A DNA stretch of 34,159 bases, taken from Clostridia bacterium. GTDB lineage: Bacteria; Bacillota; Clostridia; UMGS1883; UMGS1540. Positions 1 through 8,272 of the stretch are shown here, piece after piece. Under the pieces are notes generated by a model. That model had not been told where the DNA came from. It ran no database searches and saw only the letters and a list, made by a program, of their open reading frames with translations. The stretch lies in the NCBI GenBank assembly GCA_017442155.1, contig JAFSAU010000045.1:1-34159 (forward strand), in the 5' to 3' direction. The position numbers and the translations under genes were made by a program. How positions within the stretch are numbered: the stretch's first letter is position 1; every line of letters starts with the position of its first letter.

Positions 1-3
1 TCT

Positions 4-213
4 GCTTCGCTCCCTTGCTCTTCCTTCTCCGACGAAAACGTTTGGCGTTTTCATCGGGTTTCCCCCGGGCAAGGCTACGGGGGAATAATTTTGCAAATTC
101 CGCACGCACCTCGTTTCTGGACGAAAAGCGGCAGCTTCGCTCCCTTGCTCTTCCTTCTCCGACGAAAACGTTTGGTGTTTTCATCGGGTTTCCCCGGGCA
201 AGGCTACGGGGGA
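4..213. repeat. Two direct copies of an ~80-bp hairpin-rich repeat
   Basis: Copy 1 is 4-84 and copy 2 is 134-213. They differ by one substitution (C at 46, T at 176) and one base in a C-run. Each copy holds an inverted repeat, GACGAAAACG/CGTTTTCATC around a TTTGG loop (31-55 in copy 1), and a second C-run/G-run stem (61-66 with 79-84). The 49-bp spacer is not repeated. No credible gene covers it. The repeat lies downstream of the minus-strand secreted-protein pair and may continue beyond the window edge. It is probably a dispersed non-coding element; two copies with a non-matching spacer do not make a CRISPR array. Confidence 0.8.
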
Positions 214-226
214 TTTTTAAGAAGTT

Positions 227-1243
227 TTACGGAATCACAATCGTAACAACATTTTCCGCAACAGTCACCGTAGAATCAGGATAAAGTCTATTCATAATAC
301 CCACAGGAACATACACTCTGTCACCCACCTGCGTAGGGCCGGGAGAAAAATAATAGTACGCAGAGTTTACATATACAGAGCCAGTCGGAACGGAAAGGGA
401 AAGGGACTTATACTGTGAAAACGCGGCTACGCTCTGCGTTTCCCCGTCCCAGAAAACTTCCATATTCAGATTTTCTGCCAGAAACCGCACCGGCACCATA
501 AGCGTTTCACCCAGAACAAAGGGGGCCGCATCGGTTCCCGTTTTCTCTCCGTTTACCGTAACGGAAGCTTCGCCCACTGTGAAGGAAACGGTTTTCCCGA
601 CGGAGGGCGCAACCAGTGTGGGGTAATAATTATAAGCACCGATGGAATTATCTATGCCCTCCACATCGTGGAAGCGGTTTACGCCATCCTCATTGTCGAA
701 CATAATCACGGCAAGGGAGCCGGGAACAAAGCGGATGGGATAGAAATCAACAGAATTCCAGAAAGCGAGGGGGGACTTGGATACAAGCGTAAACCGGCAG
801 AGCACGCCGTCACCCTCAATCAGCCCGTCCGAAAGTGTTTCGTCCAGAAACGTTACAGAAATCCGACCCGGAATCGTCTCCTTTACGGAAACATTGCTTT
901 TGGAGCGAATCAGTGTTTTGTCATCCAGAAGTATAAGCGGGCTGCCGTTTTCATCCTTCTTAACGGAAAAGCCGCTGAGGCTGTAGTCGAATGTAAAAGT
1001 AACACTGCAGATTTTGCCGAGAGAATCGGGAATAACCGTTCTGTAATTCTTCAGCGTAACGTCCACATTCAGCTCCCCGGTCTGCGAGTTCAGAATCCCG
1101 GGTGCAAAAAACATCTGTAATTTCAAATCATTTGCAGCCAGAACTGAGAATGAAGATAACAAAACAGATGTCAGAAGCATAATGGAAAGCAACCTTGCAA
1201 TATTCTTTTTTAAAACATTTTTTTTCAGCACATTCTTTTTCAT
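227..1243 (-). CDS. Secreted protein with cohesin-like N-terminal domain and copper-amine-oxidase-N-type C-terminal domain
   Basis: 338 residues. The N-terminus is a lysine-rich n-region with a tandem KKNVL repeat, then a hydrophobic stretch and a likely signal peptidase I site near residue 36 (VLA/AND). Residues ~40-170 form a beta-rich segment resembling cohesin-type domains. Residues ~225-338 look like the 'copper amine oxidase N-terminal' domain of clostridial surface proteins (VTVNGE, then VPVRFLAE, then VYVPVG); despite the name this is a wall or stalk-type module, not an enzyme. No dockerin repeat, LPXTG motif or C-terminal membrane anchor is visible. It lies 54 nt downstream of the other cohesin-like gene and is probably cotranscribed with it. 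A GAGGTG ribosome binding site lies 8 nt before the ATG. Role inferred: extracellular or cell-surface structure or binding. Confidence 0.7.
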   Translation of the reverse strand: MKKNVLKKNVLKKNIARLLSIMLLTSVLLSSFSVLAANDLKLQMFFAPGILNSQTGELNVDVTLKNYRTVIPDSLGKICSVTFTFDYSLSGFSVKKDENGSPLILLDDKTLIRSKSNVSVKETIPGRISVTFLDETLSDGLIEGDGVLCRFTLVSKSPLAFWNSVDFYPIRFVPGSLAVIMFDNEDGVNRFHDVEGIDNSIGAYNYYPTLVAPSVGKTVSFTVGEASVTVNGEKTGTDAAPFVLGETLMVPVRFLAENLNMEVFWDGETQSVAAFSQYKSLSLSVPTGSVYVNSAYYYFSPGPTQVGDRVYVPVGIMNRLYPDSTVTVAENVVTIVIP

Positions 1244-1297
1244 AGGAGGTACACCTCGTACTCTTCTTTTCGTCTTACCGAAAAAGGGTTTGCGCGT

Positions 1298-2152
1298 CTA
1301 TTCTGTCAGCGAAACGGAAACCGACTTCTGTACAGGCTTCATAAGACCTACGCCAATGCCCCAGAAATAATAGGTTATCTTTGTGCCGGCTGTGGGCCCG
1401 GTGTATGCAAAGGTAATATCACAGGTGGTCTGTTTATTTGCCTCCGGATATGCAAAGTAAGGAGCCGCCAGAAGATTGCCGTCCGCATCGCTGAGCTTTG
1501 CGGCAAACATCATGGCACTGGTAGTGCAGACTGCCGGAGAAACCGTAACGCCGGCCGGCGTTTTTACCGGTGTAGTTTCAAGAAACACAAAATCCTTCAC
1601 AGATGCCACGGCCGGGGCGGTAAAGGAATAGTTTATCGCGATGAGGTTACTGTCAAAAATTTCTGTCGAATAGAAAATGGAATCTTCTTCAAAGCCGAGA
1701 GAAACACGTGAGGACCCGTTTTTCTTTACAGTGAAAGAAAGGGTGGCCAGCACGATTTCCGTGTTTGCAGTTGCCTGGGCGTCAAGCGTGCGCACTGCAA
1801 TACCGTCAGAATCAACCATGAATAAACGAAGAATATTTTTCCCGTTTCTTGTGCCGCTGCCGATGTTGCTTTCATCGGGAGAAGCGGCCACAACGGCATC
1901 TGAAAAGCTACCGGATACATAGTCCATATCAGTGGAAACAAAGGAAAGCTCGGTTTCCAGACCGCCGAGCGTAACGTCCGCAGTAAGCCCTTTTACATAT
2001 AGGGTTGCTACAGCTGTTTCACCAACGCCGTACTCGGTTTTATTGAAGCGGACCCCAAAGGTAACCCCGTCTGTCGCTGCAAAAGCAGGCACAGCCAGGG
2101 AAAAAATCATCATAAAAACTAAAATAAAAGAAAGAAAAGGTTTATTTCGCAT
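1298..2152 (-). CDS. Secreted cohesin-like domain protein
   Basis: 284 residues with a clear signal peptide (MRNKPF, a hydrophobic core, then AFAA near residue 25). Residues ~28-165 follow the pattern of a cohesin-type beta-sandwich: an opening strand with VGETAVATLYVKG, a middle LETELSF, then LATLSFTVKK. Residues ~185-284 are a second, beta-rich region I do not recognise. No dockerin, sortase signal or transmembrane anchor is present. A GGAGA ribosome binding site precedes the ATG. It is the first gene of a probable two-gene minus-strand operon with another cohesin-like protein. In Clostridia such modules occur in cellulosomes but also in many non-cellulosomal surface proteins; nothing here proves a scaffold function. 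Confidence 0.65.
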   Translation of the reverse strand: MRNKPFLSFILVFMMIFSLAVPAFAATDGVTFGVRFNKTEYGVGETAVATLYVKGLTADVTLGGLETELSFVSTDMDYVSGSFSDAVVAASPDESNIGSGTRNGKNILRLFMVDSDGIAVRTLDAQATANTEIVLATLSFTVKKNGSSRVSLGFEEDSIFYSTEIFDSNLIAINYSFTAPAVASVKDFVFLETTPVKTPAGVTVSPAVCTTSAMMFAAKLSDADGNLLAAPYFAYPEANKQTTCDITFAYTGPTAGTKITYYFWGIGVGLMKPVQKSVSVSLTE

Positions 2153-2197
2153 CAGTCAATTCTCCAAACATTTTAATATTAATTTTTTATTACATTT

Positions 2198-2226
2198 AGT
2201 TTACCAAAGATACTTCTGTTTGTAAA
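2198..2226 (-). promoter_or_regulatory. Possible sigma-A promoter for the cohesin-like pair
   Basis: On the minus strand, TTTACA (2221-2226) is separated by 17 nt from TAAACT (2198-2203). The -35 box is good, but the -10 box matches consensus at only four of six positions. It is placed correctly for the gene starting at 2152. Confidence 0.35.
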
Positions 2227-2394
2227 TAGCACAAATTGACAGTTTTAATAAATAAAATTTGTGCAGTATTAACAATAACGCCGGAATTGCGCGGAATTTC
2301 AGCTCTCTGATTTTAAAAAATTTTTCCTGACCCGAAAAAATTTTTTTCCGGAGCCAAAATTTTTCTGTTTCTACATCTATTTATATAATACGGC

Positions 2395-2424
2395 TTGACA
2401 ATCCTTCTTCTTTTGTGATATAAT
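2395..2424 (+). promoter_or_regulatory. Sigma-A promoter of the methyltransferase/ECF/truA cluster
   Basis: Consensus TTGACA (2395-2400) and TATAAT (2419-2424) with an 18-nt spacer, about 28 nt upstream of the expected transcription start to the ATG at 2459. Downstream genes overlap or are closely spaced, so it may drive the run through the ECF genes and beyond. Confidence 0.8.
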
Positions 2425-2458
2425 TTTCCATACTGATTAAAATTATAGGGGCAATGCA

Positions 2459-3313
2459 ATGATTATTTCGGATTCCTGGCAGGAGTATGCGGTTTTAGAA
2501 GCCGCAGGAGGGGAAAAGGTGGAGCGTTGGGGCAGGTTTATCCTTCGCAGACCGGACCCCCAGGTTATATGGAAAGCAGACAAGCCGCTCACCAAAAAGG
2601 TGGACGGGCATTATCACCGCAGCCGGGAGGGCGGCGGACATTGGGAATTTTTTACGAAAATGCCGGAACGGTGGACTGTTTCTGTGGATGGGCTTTCTTT
2701 CTATGTCCGGCCCACGGGCTTCAAGCACACGGGGCTTTTTCCGGAGCAGGCGGCAAACTGGCGGTATATCCGCGAACGGTCGCCAGAGGGAAGCCGCGTT
2801 TTAAACCTCTTTGCTTATACAGGCGGTGCCACGCTTGCGGCACTCTCCGGCGGTGCGGATGTGGTGCATGTGGATGCTTCCAAGGGCATGGTTGCCTGGG
2901 CAAAGGAAAATGTGGAGCTTTCCGGCCTCTCCGACCGGTTTGTCCGTTTTATGGTGGACGATTGCGAGAAGTTTGTTCAACGGGAAATCCGTCGTGGCAG
3001 CCGGTATGACGGGATTATTATGGACCCGCCGTCCTATGGTCGCGGGCCCGGGGGCGAAATGTGGAAGCTGGAAAACAAAATTTTTGACCTGGTTTCCATA
3101 TGCACACAGATTCTCTCCGACAACCCCCGCTATTTTATCATAAATTCCTACACCACGGGTCTTGCGCCCACGGTGATGCAGAACATTCTGAAGCTTACTG
3201 TCGAAAAAAAATTCGGCGGCAGCACAGAGGCAGACGAAATCGGCCTGCCCATAAGGGACAGCGGTCTCGTTTTGCCCTGCGGCTCCACGGCCAGATGGGA
3301 GAGAACGGTATGA
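2459..3313 (+). CDS. Class I SAM-dependent methyltransferase (RlmI-like rRNA methyltransferase family)
   Basis: 284 residues. It resembles the RlmI/RlmK-type methyltransferases that modify 23S rRNA cytosines, in a version without a recognisable N-terminal PUA domain. The SAM-binding motif I is VLNLFAYTGG (~residues 114-123), followed by an acidic strand end (VVHVDASKGM) and the catalytic-region motif DPPSYGRG (~190-197). Target specificity cannot be read from the sequence. It is the first gene after a strong promoter, and its TGA overlaps the ATG of ecfA1 (ATGA), indicating translational coupling. An upstream ATG at 2454 is in another frame. Confidence 0.8.
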   Translation: MIISDSWQEYAVLEAAGGEKVERWGRFILRRPDPQVIWKADKPLTKKVDGHYHRSREGGGHWEFFTKMPERWTVSVDGLSFYVRPTGFKHTGLFPEQAANWRYIRERSPEGSRVLNLFAYTGGATLAALSGGADVVHVDASKGMVAWAKENVELSGLSDRFVRFMVDDCEKFVQREIRRGSRYDGIIMDPPSYGRGPGGEMWKLENKIFDLVSICTQILSDNPRYFIINSYTTGLAPTVMQNILKLTVEKKFGGSTEADEIGLPIRDSGLVLPCGSTARWERTV

Positions 3314-4149
3314 TTTGTCTCGAAAACGCTTCCTATTTTTATCCCGAAAGCGGTCAGCCGGCTCTGCACGACGTCAGCCTGACAATTGAAAAGGGCGAAT
3401 TTGTGGCAGTGCTCGGACACAACGGCTCCGGGAAATCTACGCTGGCGAAGCTTTTGAACGGTGTGCTTGTGCCCACAGCAGGAAAAGTGACGGTGGATGG
3501 GCTGGACACGGCCGATGAAAATAATACGCTTGAAATCCGCCGCCGTGTCGGCATGGTTTTTCAAAATCCGGACAACCAGATTGTAGCAACGGTTGTGGAG
3601 GAGGATGTGGCATTCGGTCCGGAAAATCTGGGACTCGAACCGGAGGAAATCCGCTTTCGGGTGGATGCGGCTCTCCACAGTGTGGATATGTATGCATACA
3701 GAATGCATGCACCCCATCTTCTGTCCGGTGGGCAGAAGCAGCGGGTGGCCATTGCAGGCATTATTGCCATGCGGCCGGCCTGTATTGTTCTCGACGAGCC
3801 CACGGCTATGCTTGACCCGTCCGGACGGGCAGAGGTCATGGAAACGATTTTGCGGCTGTGCCGGAGCGAGGGCATCACGGTTGTGCTGATTACGCATTTT
3901 ATGCAGGAGGCGGCTCTTGCCGACCGGGTGATTGTCACCGGAGGCGGCCACGTCCTGATGGACGGCAGTCCCCGGGAAATTCTGACCCGGCGGGACGAGC
4001 TTCGCGCGGCAAGACTGGATACGCCCCAGACAACCGAGCTTTTATACCGTCTGCACCGGGCCGGGATTCCGGTGGAGGCAGACAGCATTGATATAGAAAG
4101 CTGCATTGCGTCAATCAGTGCGGCATACAGAAAGGAAAAAAAGCAGTGA
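3310..4149 (+). CDS. ecfA1: Energy-coupling factor transporter ATPase EcfA1
   Basis: 279 residues. It is one of the two ABC ATPases of the energy-coupling factor module, which powers uptake of vitamins and metal ions through exchangeable S-components. Visible motifs: Walker A GHNGSGKST (~36-44), Q-loop FQNPDNQ, signature LSGGQKQR, Walker B IVLDEPTAMLD and the H-loop histidine in ITHF. The ATG at 3310 is preferred to upstream in-frame starts because the conserved N-terminus begins there and it overlaps the methyltransferase stop by 4 nt. ecfA2 follows with a GTGA overlap. Confidence 0.93.
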   Translation: MICLENASYFYPESGQPALHDVSLTIEKGEFVAVLGHNGSGKSTLAKLLNGVLVPTAGKVTVDGLDTADENNTLEIRRRVGMVFQNPDNQIVATVVEEDVAFGPENLGLEPEEIRFRVDAALHSVDMYAYRMHAPHLLSGGQKQRVAIAGIIAMRPACIVLDEPTAMLDPSGRAEVMETILRLCRSEGITVVLITHFMQEAALADRVIVTGGGHVLMDGSPREILTRRDELRAARLDTPQTTELLYRLHRAGIPVEADSIDIESCIASISAAYRKEKKQ

Positions 4150-4988
4150 TTCTGGCAGACCATGTGTCCTACACCTATACGCCCGGCGGTGTTTTTGAAA
4201 AGCAAGCCGTGCGTGATGTGCAGTTTACAATTGAAGACGGGACGTTCTGCGGTCTTATCGGCCATACCGGGTCCGGCAAAACCACATTGGTGCAGATGCT
4301 GGCCGGACTTGTTTCACCTACGGAAGGGCAGATTCTGATTGACGGCAAAAATATCTCCGATAAAAAAATCCGTGCATCAATGAAGGGCACGGTGGGCCTG
4401 GTGTTTCAGTATCCGGAATATCAGCTTTTCGGAGAAACGGTCTTGGAGGATGTGATGTTCGGCCCGAAAAATCTGGGCCTTTCTGAGCAGGAGGCCGCCG
4501 AAAAGGCGAAAGGCGCACTTGCTGACGTGGGTATTTCCGGGGAAATATGGGAAAAATCCCCCTTTGAGCTTTCCGGGGGACAGAAACGGCGCGTGGCGAT
4601 TGCGGGGGTCCTGGCCCTTTCACCGAAAATTCTGATTCTGGATGAGCCGACGGCAGGGCTGGACCCGGCCGGACGTGACGAGATTTTAGATGGGATATAT
4701 ACCCTGCACAAAAGGGAAAAAATCACGGTAATTCTTGTTTCGCACAGCATGGAGGATATGGCCCGGTATGCAGAGCGCATCCTTGTTATGGATGGCGGTC
4801 GGCTTGCGCTGGACGGAAAACCGGAGGATGTGTTTGTGAATAAAGAACGCCTTCGGGAAATGGGGCTTGATGTACCGGAGATTACACGGGTGGTACAGGG
4901 CCTCCGTGCCTGTGGAGTGCCGATTAGCGAAAAGATTTATACGCTGGAGGATGCCGAACAGGCAATCCGACAACTTTGGGAGGGATAA
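4146..4988 (+). CDS. ecfA2: Energy-coupling factor transporter ATPase EcfA2
   Basis: 280 residues starting at GTG, with GTGA overlapping the ecfA1 stop. It is the partner ATPase that forms the EcfA1-EcfA2 heterodimer on EcfT. Motifs: Walker A GHTGSGKTT (~39-47), Q-loop FQYPEYQLF, signature LSGGQKRR, Walker B LILDEPTAGLD and the switch histidine in VSHSMED. The Q-loop and signature differ slightly from those of EcfA1, as expected for the non-identical pair. The next gene, ecfT, starts 3 nt after the stop. Confidence 0.93.
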   Translation: MILADHVSYTYTPGGVFEKQAVRDVQFTIEDGTFCGLIGHTGSGKTTLVQMLAGLVSPTEGQILIDGKNISDKKIRASMKGTVGLVFQYPEYQLFGETVLEDVMFGPKNLGLSEQEAAEKAKGALADVGISGEIWEKSPFELSGGQKRRVAIAGVLALSPKILILDEPTAGLDPAGRDEILDGIYTLHKREKITVILVSHSMEDMARYAERILVMDGGRLALDGKPEDVFVNKERLREMGLDVPEITRVVQGLRACGVPISEKIYTLEDAEQAIRQLWEG

Positions 4989-4991
4989 ATA

Positions 4992-5795
4992 ATGCTCAGA
5001 GACATTACATTGGGACAGTTTTTCCCGGGAAATTCCCCTCTCCATCGCATGGACCCGCGGGTGAAAATTCTTTGGACACTTTTTTATATTATTTTGTTGT
5101 TTTTTGTCGATTCCTACTGGGGATTTCTTCTGTTCGGCCTGTTCACCCTGGGTGTTATCGCCGTTTCAGATATCCGGCCCCGCGTGGTTTTTACGGGACT
5201 GAGACCGCTTCTCTATCTTTTGATTTTCACCGCCCTTCTCAATATTTTTGTGAGCGGCGGCGAGACGGTGCTGTTTAAGTTCTGGATTTTCAAAGCAACG
5301 AAGGAAGGACTGTATAACGCAGGGATGATGGCACTTCGCCTTATCTTTCTGGTGCTTGGGTCTTCAATGCTGACGTTTACCACGTCCCCGATTGTTCTGA
5401 CAGACGGTATTGAGCATCTTCTTGCCCCTTTTTCCAGAATTGGCGTGCCGGCCCATGAAATTGCCATGATGATGACGATTGCCATTCGGTTTATTCCCAC
5501 AATTTTAGAGGAAACCGATAAAATCATGAAAGCGCAGACGGCACGGGGGGCGGACTTTGAAACCGGAAATATATTACAGCGGGCAAAGGCGATGATTCCG
5601 CTTCTGATTCCGCTTTTCATCAGTGCGTTCCGCCGGGCGGATGAGCTGGCAGTGGCGATGGAATGCCGGTGCTATCATGGCGGAAAGGGGAGGACCCGTC
5701 TGCATGTGCTGAAGGTGACGGCGAACGATTGGAAAACATTGCCTGCCGCGCTGGTGCTTTGTGCGGGCGTTGTGCTGACGAGGGTGTATTTATGA
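4992..5795 (+). CDS. ecfT: Energy-coupling factor transporter transmembrane protein EcfT
   Basis: 267 residues with about five hydrophobic segments. It is the scaffold that links the ATPases to substrate-binding S-components. The family's coupling motifs are visible in the last third: TARGAD and, further on, ECRCYHGG, where the arginines contact the ATPases. It completes a group II ECF module (A1-A2-T). No S-component gene is present in the window, so substrate specificity must come from S proteins encoded elsewhere. Its TGA overlaps the ATG of truA (ATGA). Confidence 0.92.
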   Translation: MLRDITLGQFFPGNSPLHRMDPRVKILWTLFYIILLFFVDSYWGFLLFGLFTLGVIAVSDIRPRVVFTGLRPLLYLLIFTALLNIFVSGGETVLFKFWIFKATKEGLYNAGMMALRLIFLVLGSSMLTFTTSPIVLTDGIEHLLAPFSRIGVPAHEIAMMMTIAIRFIPTILEETDKIMKAQTARGADFETGNILQRAKAMIPLLIPLFISAFRRADELAVAMECRCYHGGKGRTRLHVLKVTANDWKTLPAALVLCAGVVLTRVYL

Positions 5796-6550
5796 GAAAT
5801 ATAGTACTCAGACTCATGTTCGACGGCAGTGCGTATCATGGTTTTCAGCGACAGAAAAATGGTGTAACCATACAGGAAAAGCTGGAGGATGCCGTATTTG
5901 CCATCACGGGAGGACGAACACCGGTCCTCGGCTGCAGCCGCACAGATGCAGGCGTACACGCCAGAAGCTATGTGGCCATGTTCGCCAGCGAGGTGGGCAT
6001 CCCGATGCCCCAGTTGCCGAAGGCACTGAACAGTGCTTTGCCGGATGACATCCGCGTGATGCAGGCAAAGGTGGCTCCGGAAGGGTTTCACCCTATATTT
6101 TCGGCCAAGGAAAAAACGTACGAATATACAATTATAAACCGGAGAGTCAACGATGTTTTCCGGCGGAAATATGCCTGGTTTTATCCGATTCTTCTTGATG
6201 TGGAGCGAATGAGAAGGGCGGCATCCTGGTTTATAGGAGAGCATGATTTTGCTACATTTATGGCGGCGGGAGGAACGGCCAAAACCAGCGTCAGGCATAT
6301 CACGGGTCTTGACATCGAGGAGAAAGACGGTCTTATCCGTATCCGCATAACCGCTAACGGATTTTTATATAATATGGTGAGAATTATAACAGGTACACTT
6401 GTTTATGTGGGAAACGGGAAGCTTGAAAGTGACGATATTCCGGACATTATCCGTGCCTGTGACAGACGCCGTGCGGGCATGACGGCACCGCCGGAGGGTC
6501 TGATGCTTTTGTCCACGGTATACCCGGATTTTACGTTTGAGGAGAAATAA
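5792..6550 (+). CDS. truA: tRNA pseudouridine(38-40) synthase TruA
   Basis: 252 residues. It isomerises uridines 38-40 in the anticodon arm of tRNAs. The catalytic aspartate lies in SRTDAGVHA (Asp52), and other family blocks are recognisable, including GFQRQ near the start, EKTYEY, HDFATF and NGFLYNMVR. The ATG at 5792 is chosen because it overlaps the ecfT stop and begins the conserved RNIVLRLMFDG strand; an in-frame upstream extension would run far into ecfT. The ecfA1-ecfA2-ecfT-truA order is a common Firmicutes arrangement, but here the usual rplM-rpsI pair does not follow. Confidence 0.95.
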   Translation: MRNIVLRLMFDGSAYHGFQRQKNGVTIQEKLEDAVFAITGGRTPVLGCSRTDAGVHARSYVAMFASEVGIPMPQLPKALNSALPDDIRVMQAKVAPEGFHPIFSAKEKTYEYTIINRRVNDVFRRKYAWFYPILLDVERMRRAASWFIGEHDFATFMAAGGTAKTSVRHITGLDIEEKDGLIRIRITANGFLYNMVRIITGTLVYVGNGKLESDDIPDIIRACDRRRAGMTAPPEGLMLLSTVYPDFTFEEK

Positions 6551-6552
6551 AA

Positions 6553-7650
6553 ATGACACGCATGAAAAAATGGATTCACGTCGGTGTTTTTGTGGTGCTT
6601 CTGGCTGTACTTCTGGCTTGGTATTTTTCGGACGGTCGCCCGGCGGTTACAGGGCTTTTCAGAAACGGAAGCTATGGCACGCAGATGGAGCTGGACAGTT
6701 CCTTTTCCTATGCGGCCGGAAAATATAACGGCGGCGTGGCTGTGTGCGGTAAAAACAGCATCGTGGGAATTAATAACGGCGGCAGGAAGGCCTGGGAGGT
6801 GGAATTTTCCGCTACAGTGCCCATACTTTCCTGCAATGGCCGGTATGTGCTGGCGGCCGAGCAGGGGGGCAGAAAACTACTCTTGCTATCGGGCGGTAGA
6901 GTGCGGTATGAAATGGAAACCCGGGAGGAAATTATTACGGCGAGTGTCAACAGTAAAGGTGTTTTTGCTGTGGTATCGGAGGAACGGGGGTACAAGGGAT
7001 GTGTCCGCGTCTATAATTCTAAAGGGAATGAACTTTATGCATGGCATTCTGCAGAGCAGAATATACTGACAGCGGCCGTGTCAGAGGACAGTAAAAAGCT
7101 GGCCGTTTCTGTGGCCAATATGACTGATTTAAGCCGTGTCTGCACCGTACTGCAGTTTGATATGGATGAAACCACCCCCAGAATGCTTACTGTGGGTGAC
7201 GAGAATCTGACGGCAAATCTTGTGTACAACGGGACGGAGCTTACAGCAATCGGAGACGAGGCACTGTACTATTTTAAAAGCGATGGAACAGAGAAATTCC
7301 GACTGGATTATGCAGGACGGGAACTGCAGAAATACAGTTTTTATTCCGGCGGCGTTTTATGCCTTTGCTTTAAAGGCGGTCAGAGCGGCGGTGCTTCCTC
7401 GGTTGAATTTTATGATTCAAACGGAAAGATGAAAGGCAGTTGCATGGTGGACGAGGCGGTTTCAGCCCTCGACACCTTCGGAACATATGCAGTAGTTACA
7501 ACCCAGAGCGGGTTTCTGATTGTCAGCCAGAACGGGGCAGTGCGCGCCCGGAGGGATGAAGGTATCAGTGCCGAAAGGATTTTCATGTGCGGCGGACGAA
7601 ATCGTTTGTTCCTGCTTTCGGGCATCAGTGCCGGAATGTATATTTTTTAA
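6553..7650 (+). CDS. Membrane-anchored beta-propeller-like protein (DUF5711 type)
   Basis: 365 residues. There is one N-terminal transmembrane helix (~7-24, HVGVFVVLLAVLLAWYF) and then a long extracytoplasmic region of repeated short beta-strand units (for example GRYVLAAEQGG, SKKLAVSVAN, GTYAVVTTQSG) that reads like a PQQ or WD-type propeller. It resembles proteins annotated DUF5711 in Clostridia, whose function is unknown. It starts 2 nt after truA and lies 15 nt before the CvpA-like gene, so it is part of the same operon. No catalytic motif is visible. Confidence 0.65.
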   Translation: MTRMKKWIHVGVFVVLLAVLLAWYFSDGRPAVTGLFRNGSYGTQMELDSSFSYAAGKYNGGVAVCGKNSIVGINNGGRKAWEVEFSATVPILSCNGRYVLAAEQGGRKLLLLSGGRVRYEMETREEIITASVNSKGVFAVVSEERGYKGCVRVYNSKGNELYAWHSAEQNILTAAVSEDSKKLAVSVANMTDLSRVCTVLQFDMDETTPRMLTVGDENLTANLVYNGTELTAIGDEALYYFKSDGTEKFRLDYAGRELQKYSFYSGGVLCLCFKGGQSGGASSVEFYDSNGKMKGSCMVDEAVSALDTFGTYAVVTTQSGFLIVSQNGAVRARRDEGISAERIFMCGGRNRLFLLSGISAGMYIF

Positions 7651-7665
7651 ATAAGGAGAAACCGT

Positions 7666-8262
7666 ATGTTTTTGGATTGCATCGCAGTGGTCATTCTGAT
7701 AGCTGCCGCACTGGCCGGAAGGCGGCGTGGCCTTTTCCGTGTGGTTGCGGGGCTGCTCGCCTTTGTACTTGCAGGTGTCTGTACAGCACTCTTTGGGGGT
7801 GGTATCCGTACCTGGGCCATGGGGACAGAGGTTTATAGTGATGCAGTAGAAAGGTTTACGGAAACTGTGCAGAAGCTTCTGGAAAGCGGCGAAACGACGC
7901 TGATTGAGCCATTTTTATCCTCTGGGGTGACGCACAATGCGGCAGAAGCGGCCGCCGCCGGGATTGCAGCCAGCCTTCTGTCCGTGCTTGTTTTTATGGG
8001 TATGATGATTGTAATTCGGGTCGGAATTACGGTGCTGGATAAAACGGTGTTCCACCTTCCGCTTCTGCGGCCGGTTAACCGACTTTTTGGAATGGTTATT
8101 TCCGTTCTTTTTACGTTAATTTTGCTGTACCTGGCGGCGGGGGCCTTGGGCGGTCTGACGATGTATACAGAAAACGAATTTCTGGCAGGGCAGATGCAGT
8201 CTTCTGTTCTGGTGCGGTATATGTATGAAAACAATTATATTCTGGATATAGTATATAGGTAA
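7666..8262 (+). CDS. CvpA family membrane protein
   Basis: 198 residues with about four hydrophobic segments. The arrangement matches the CvpA family (named after a colicin V production protein): an opening hydrophobic helix, a RRRGLFR basic turn, a second helix, a variable loop, then helices around residues 105-125 and 140-165. The exact role in Firmicutes is not established. An AAGGAG ribosome binding site precedes the ATG. It is sandwiched between a DUF5711-like gene and cmk in a tight operon. Confidence 0.7.
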   Translation: MFLDCIAVVILIAAALAGRRRGLFRVVAGLLAFVLAGVCTALFGGGIRTWAMGTEVYSDAVERFTETVQKLLESGETTLIEPFLSSGVTHNAAEAAAAGIAASLLSVLVFMGMMIVIRVGITVLDKTVFHLPLLRPVNRLFGMVISVLFTLILLYLAAGALGGLTMYTENEFLAGQMQSSVLVRYMYENNYILDIVYR

Positions 8263-8272
8263 AGGAGAAAAA

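Larger units (their letters stand above)
2153..2458. other. AT-rich divergent intergenic region
   Basis: A 306-bp non-coding stretch between the minus-strand secreted-protein pair and the plus-strand housekeeping cluster. It holds a good plus-strand promoter (2395-2424), a weaker possible minus-strand promoter (2198-2226), and a 9-bp inverted repeat, GCACAAATT (2229-2237) with AATTTGTGC (2256-2264), separated by 18 nt. Two runs of A/T near 2318-2370 look like low-complexity DNA. I see no ORF or riboswitch. Confidence 0.6.

Noticed and set aside
4..213. Possible CRISPR array at the window start
   Set aside because: There are only two ~80-bp units, far longer than CRISPR repeats, with one 49-bp spacer and no cas genes.
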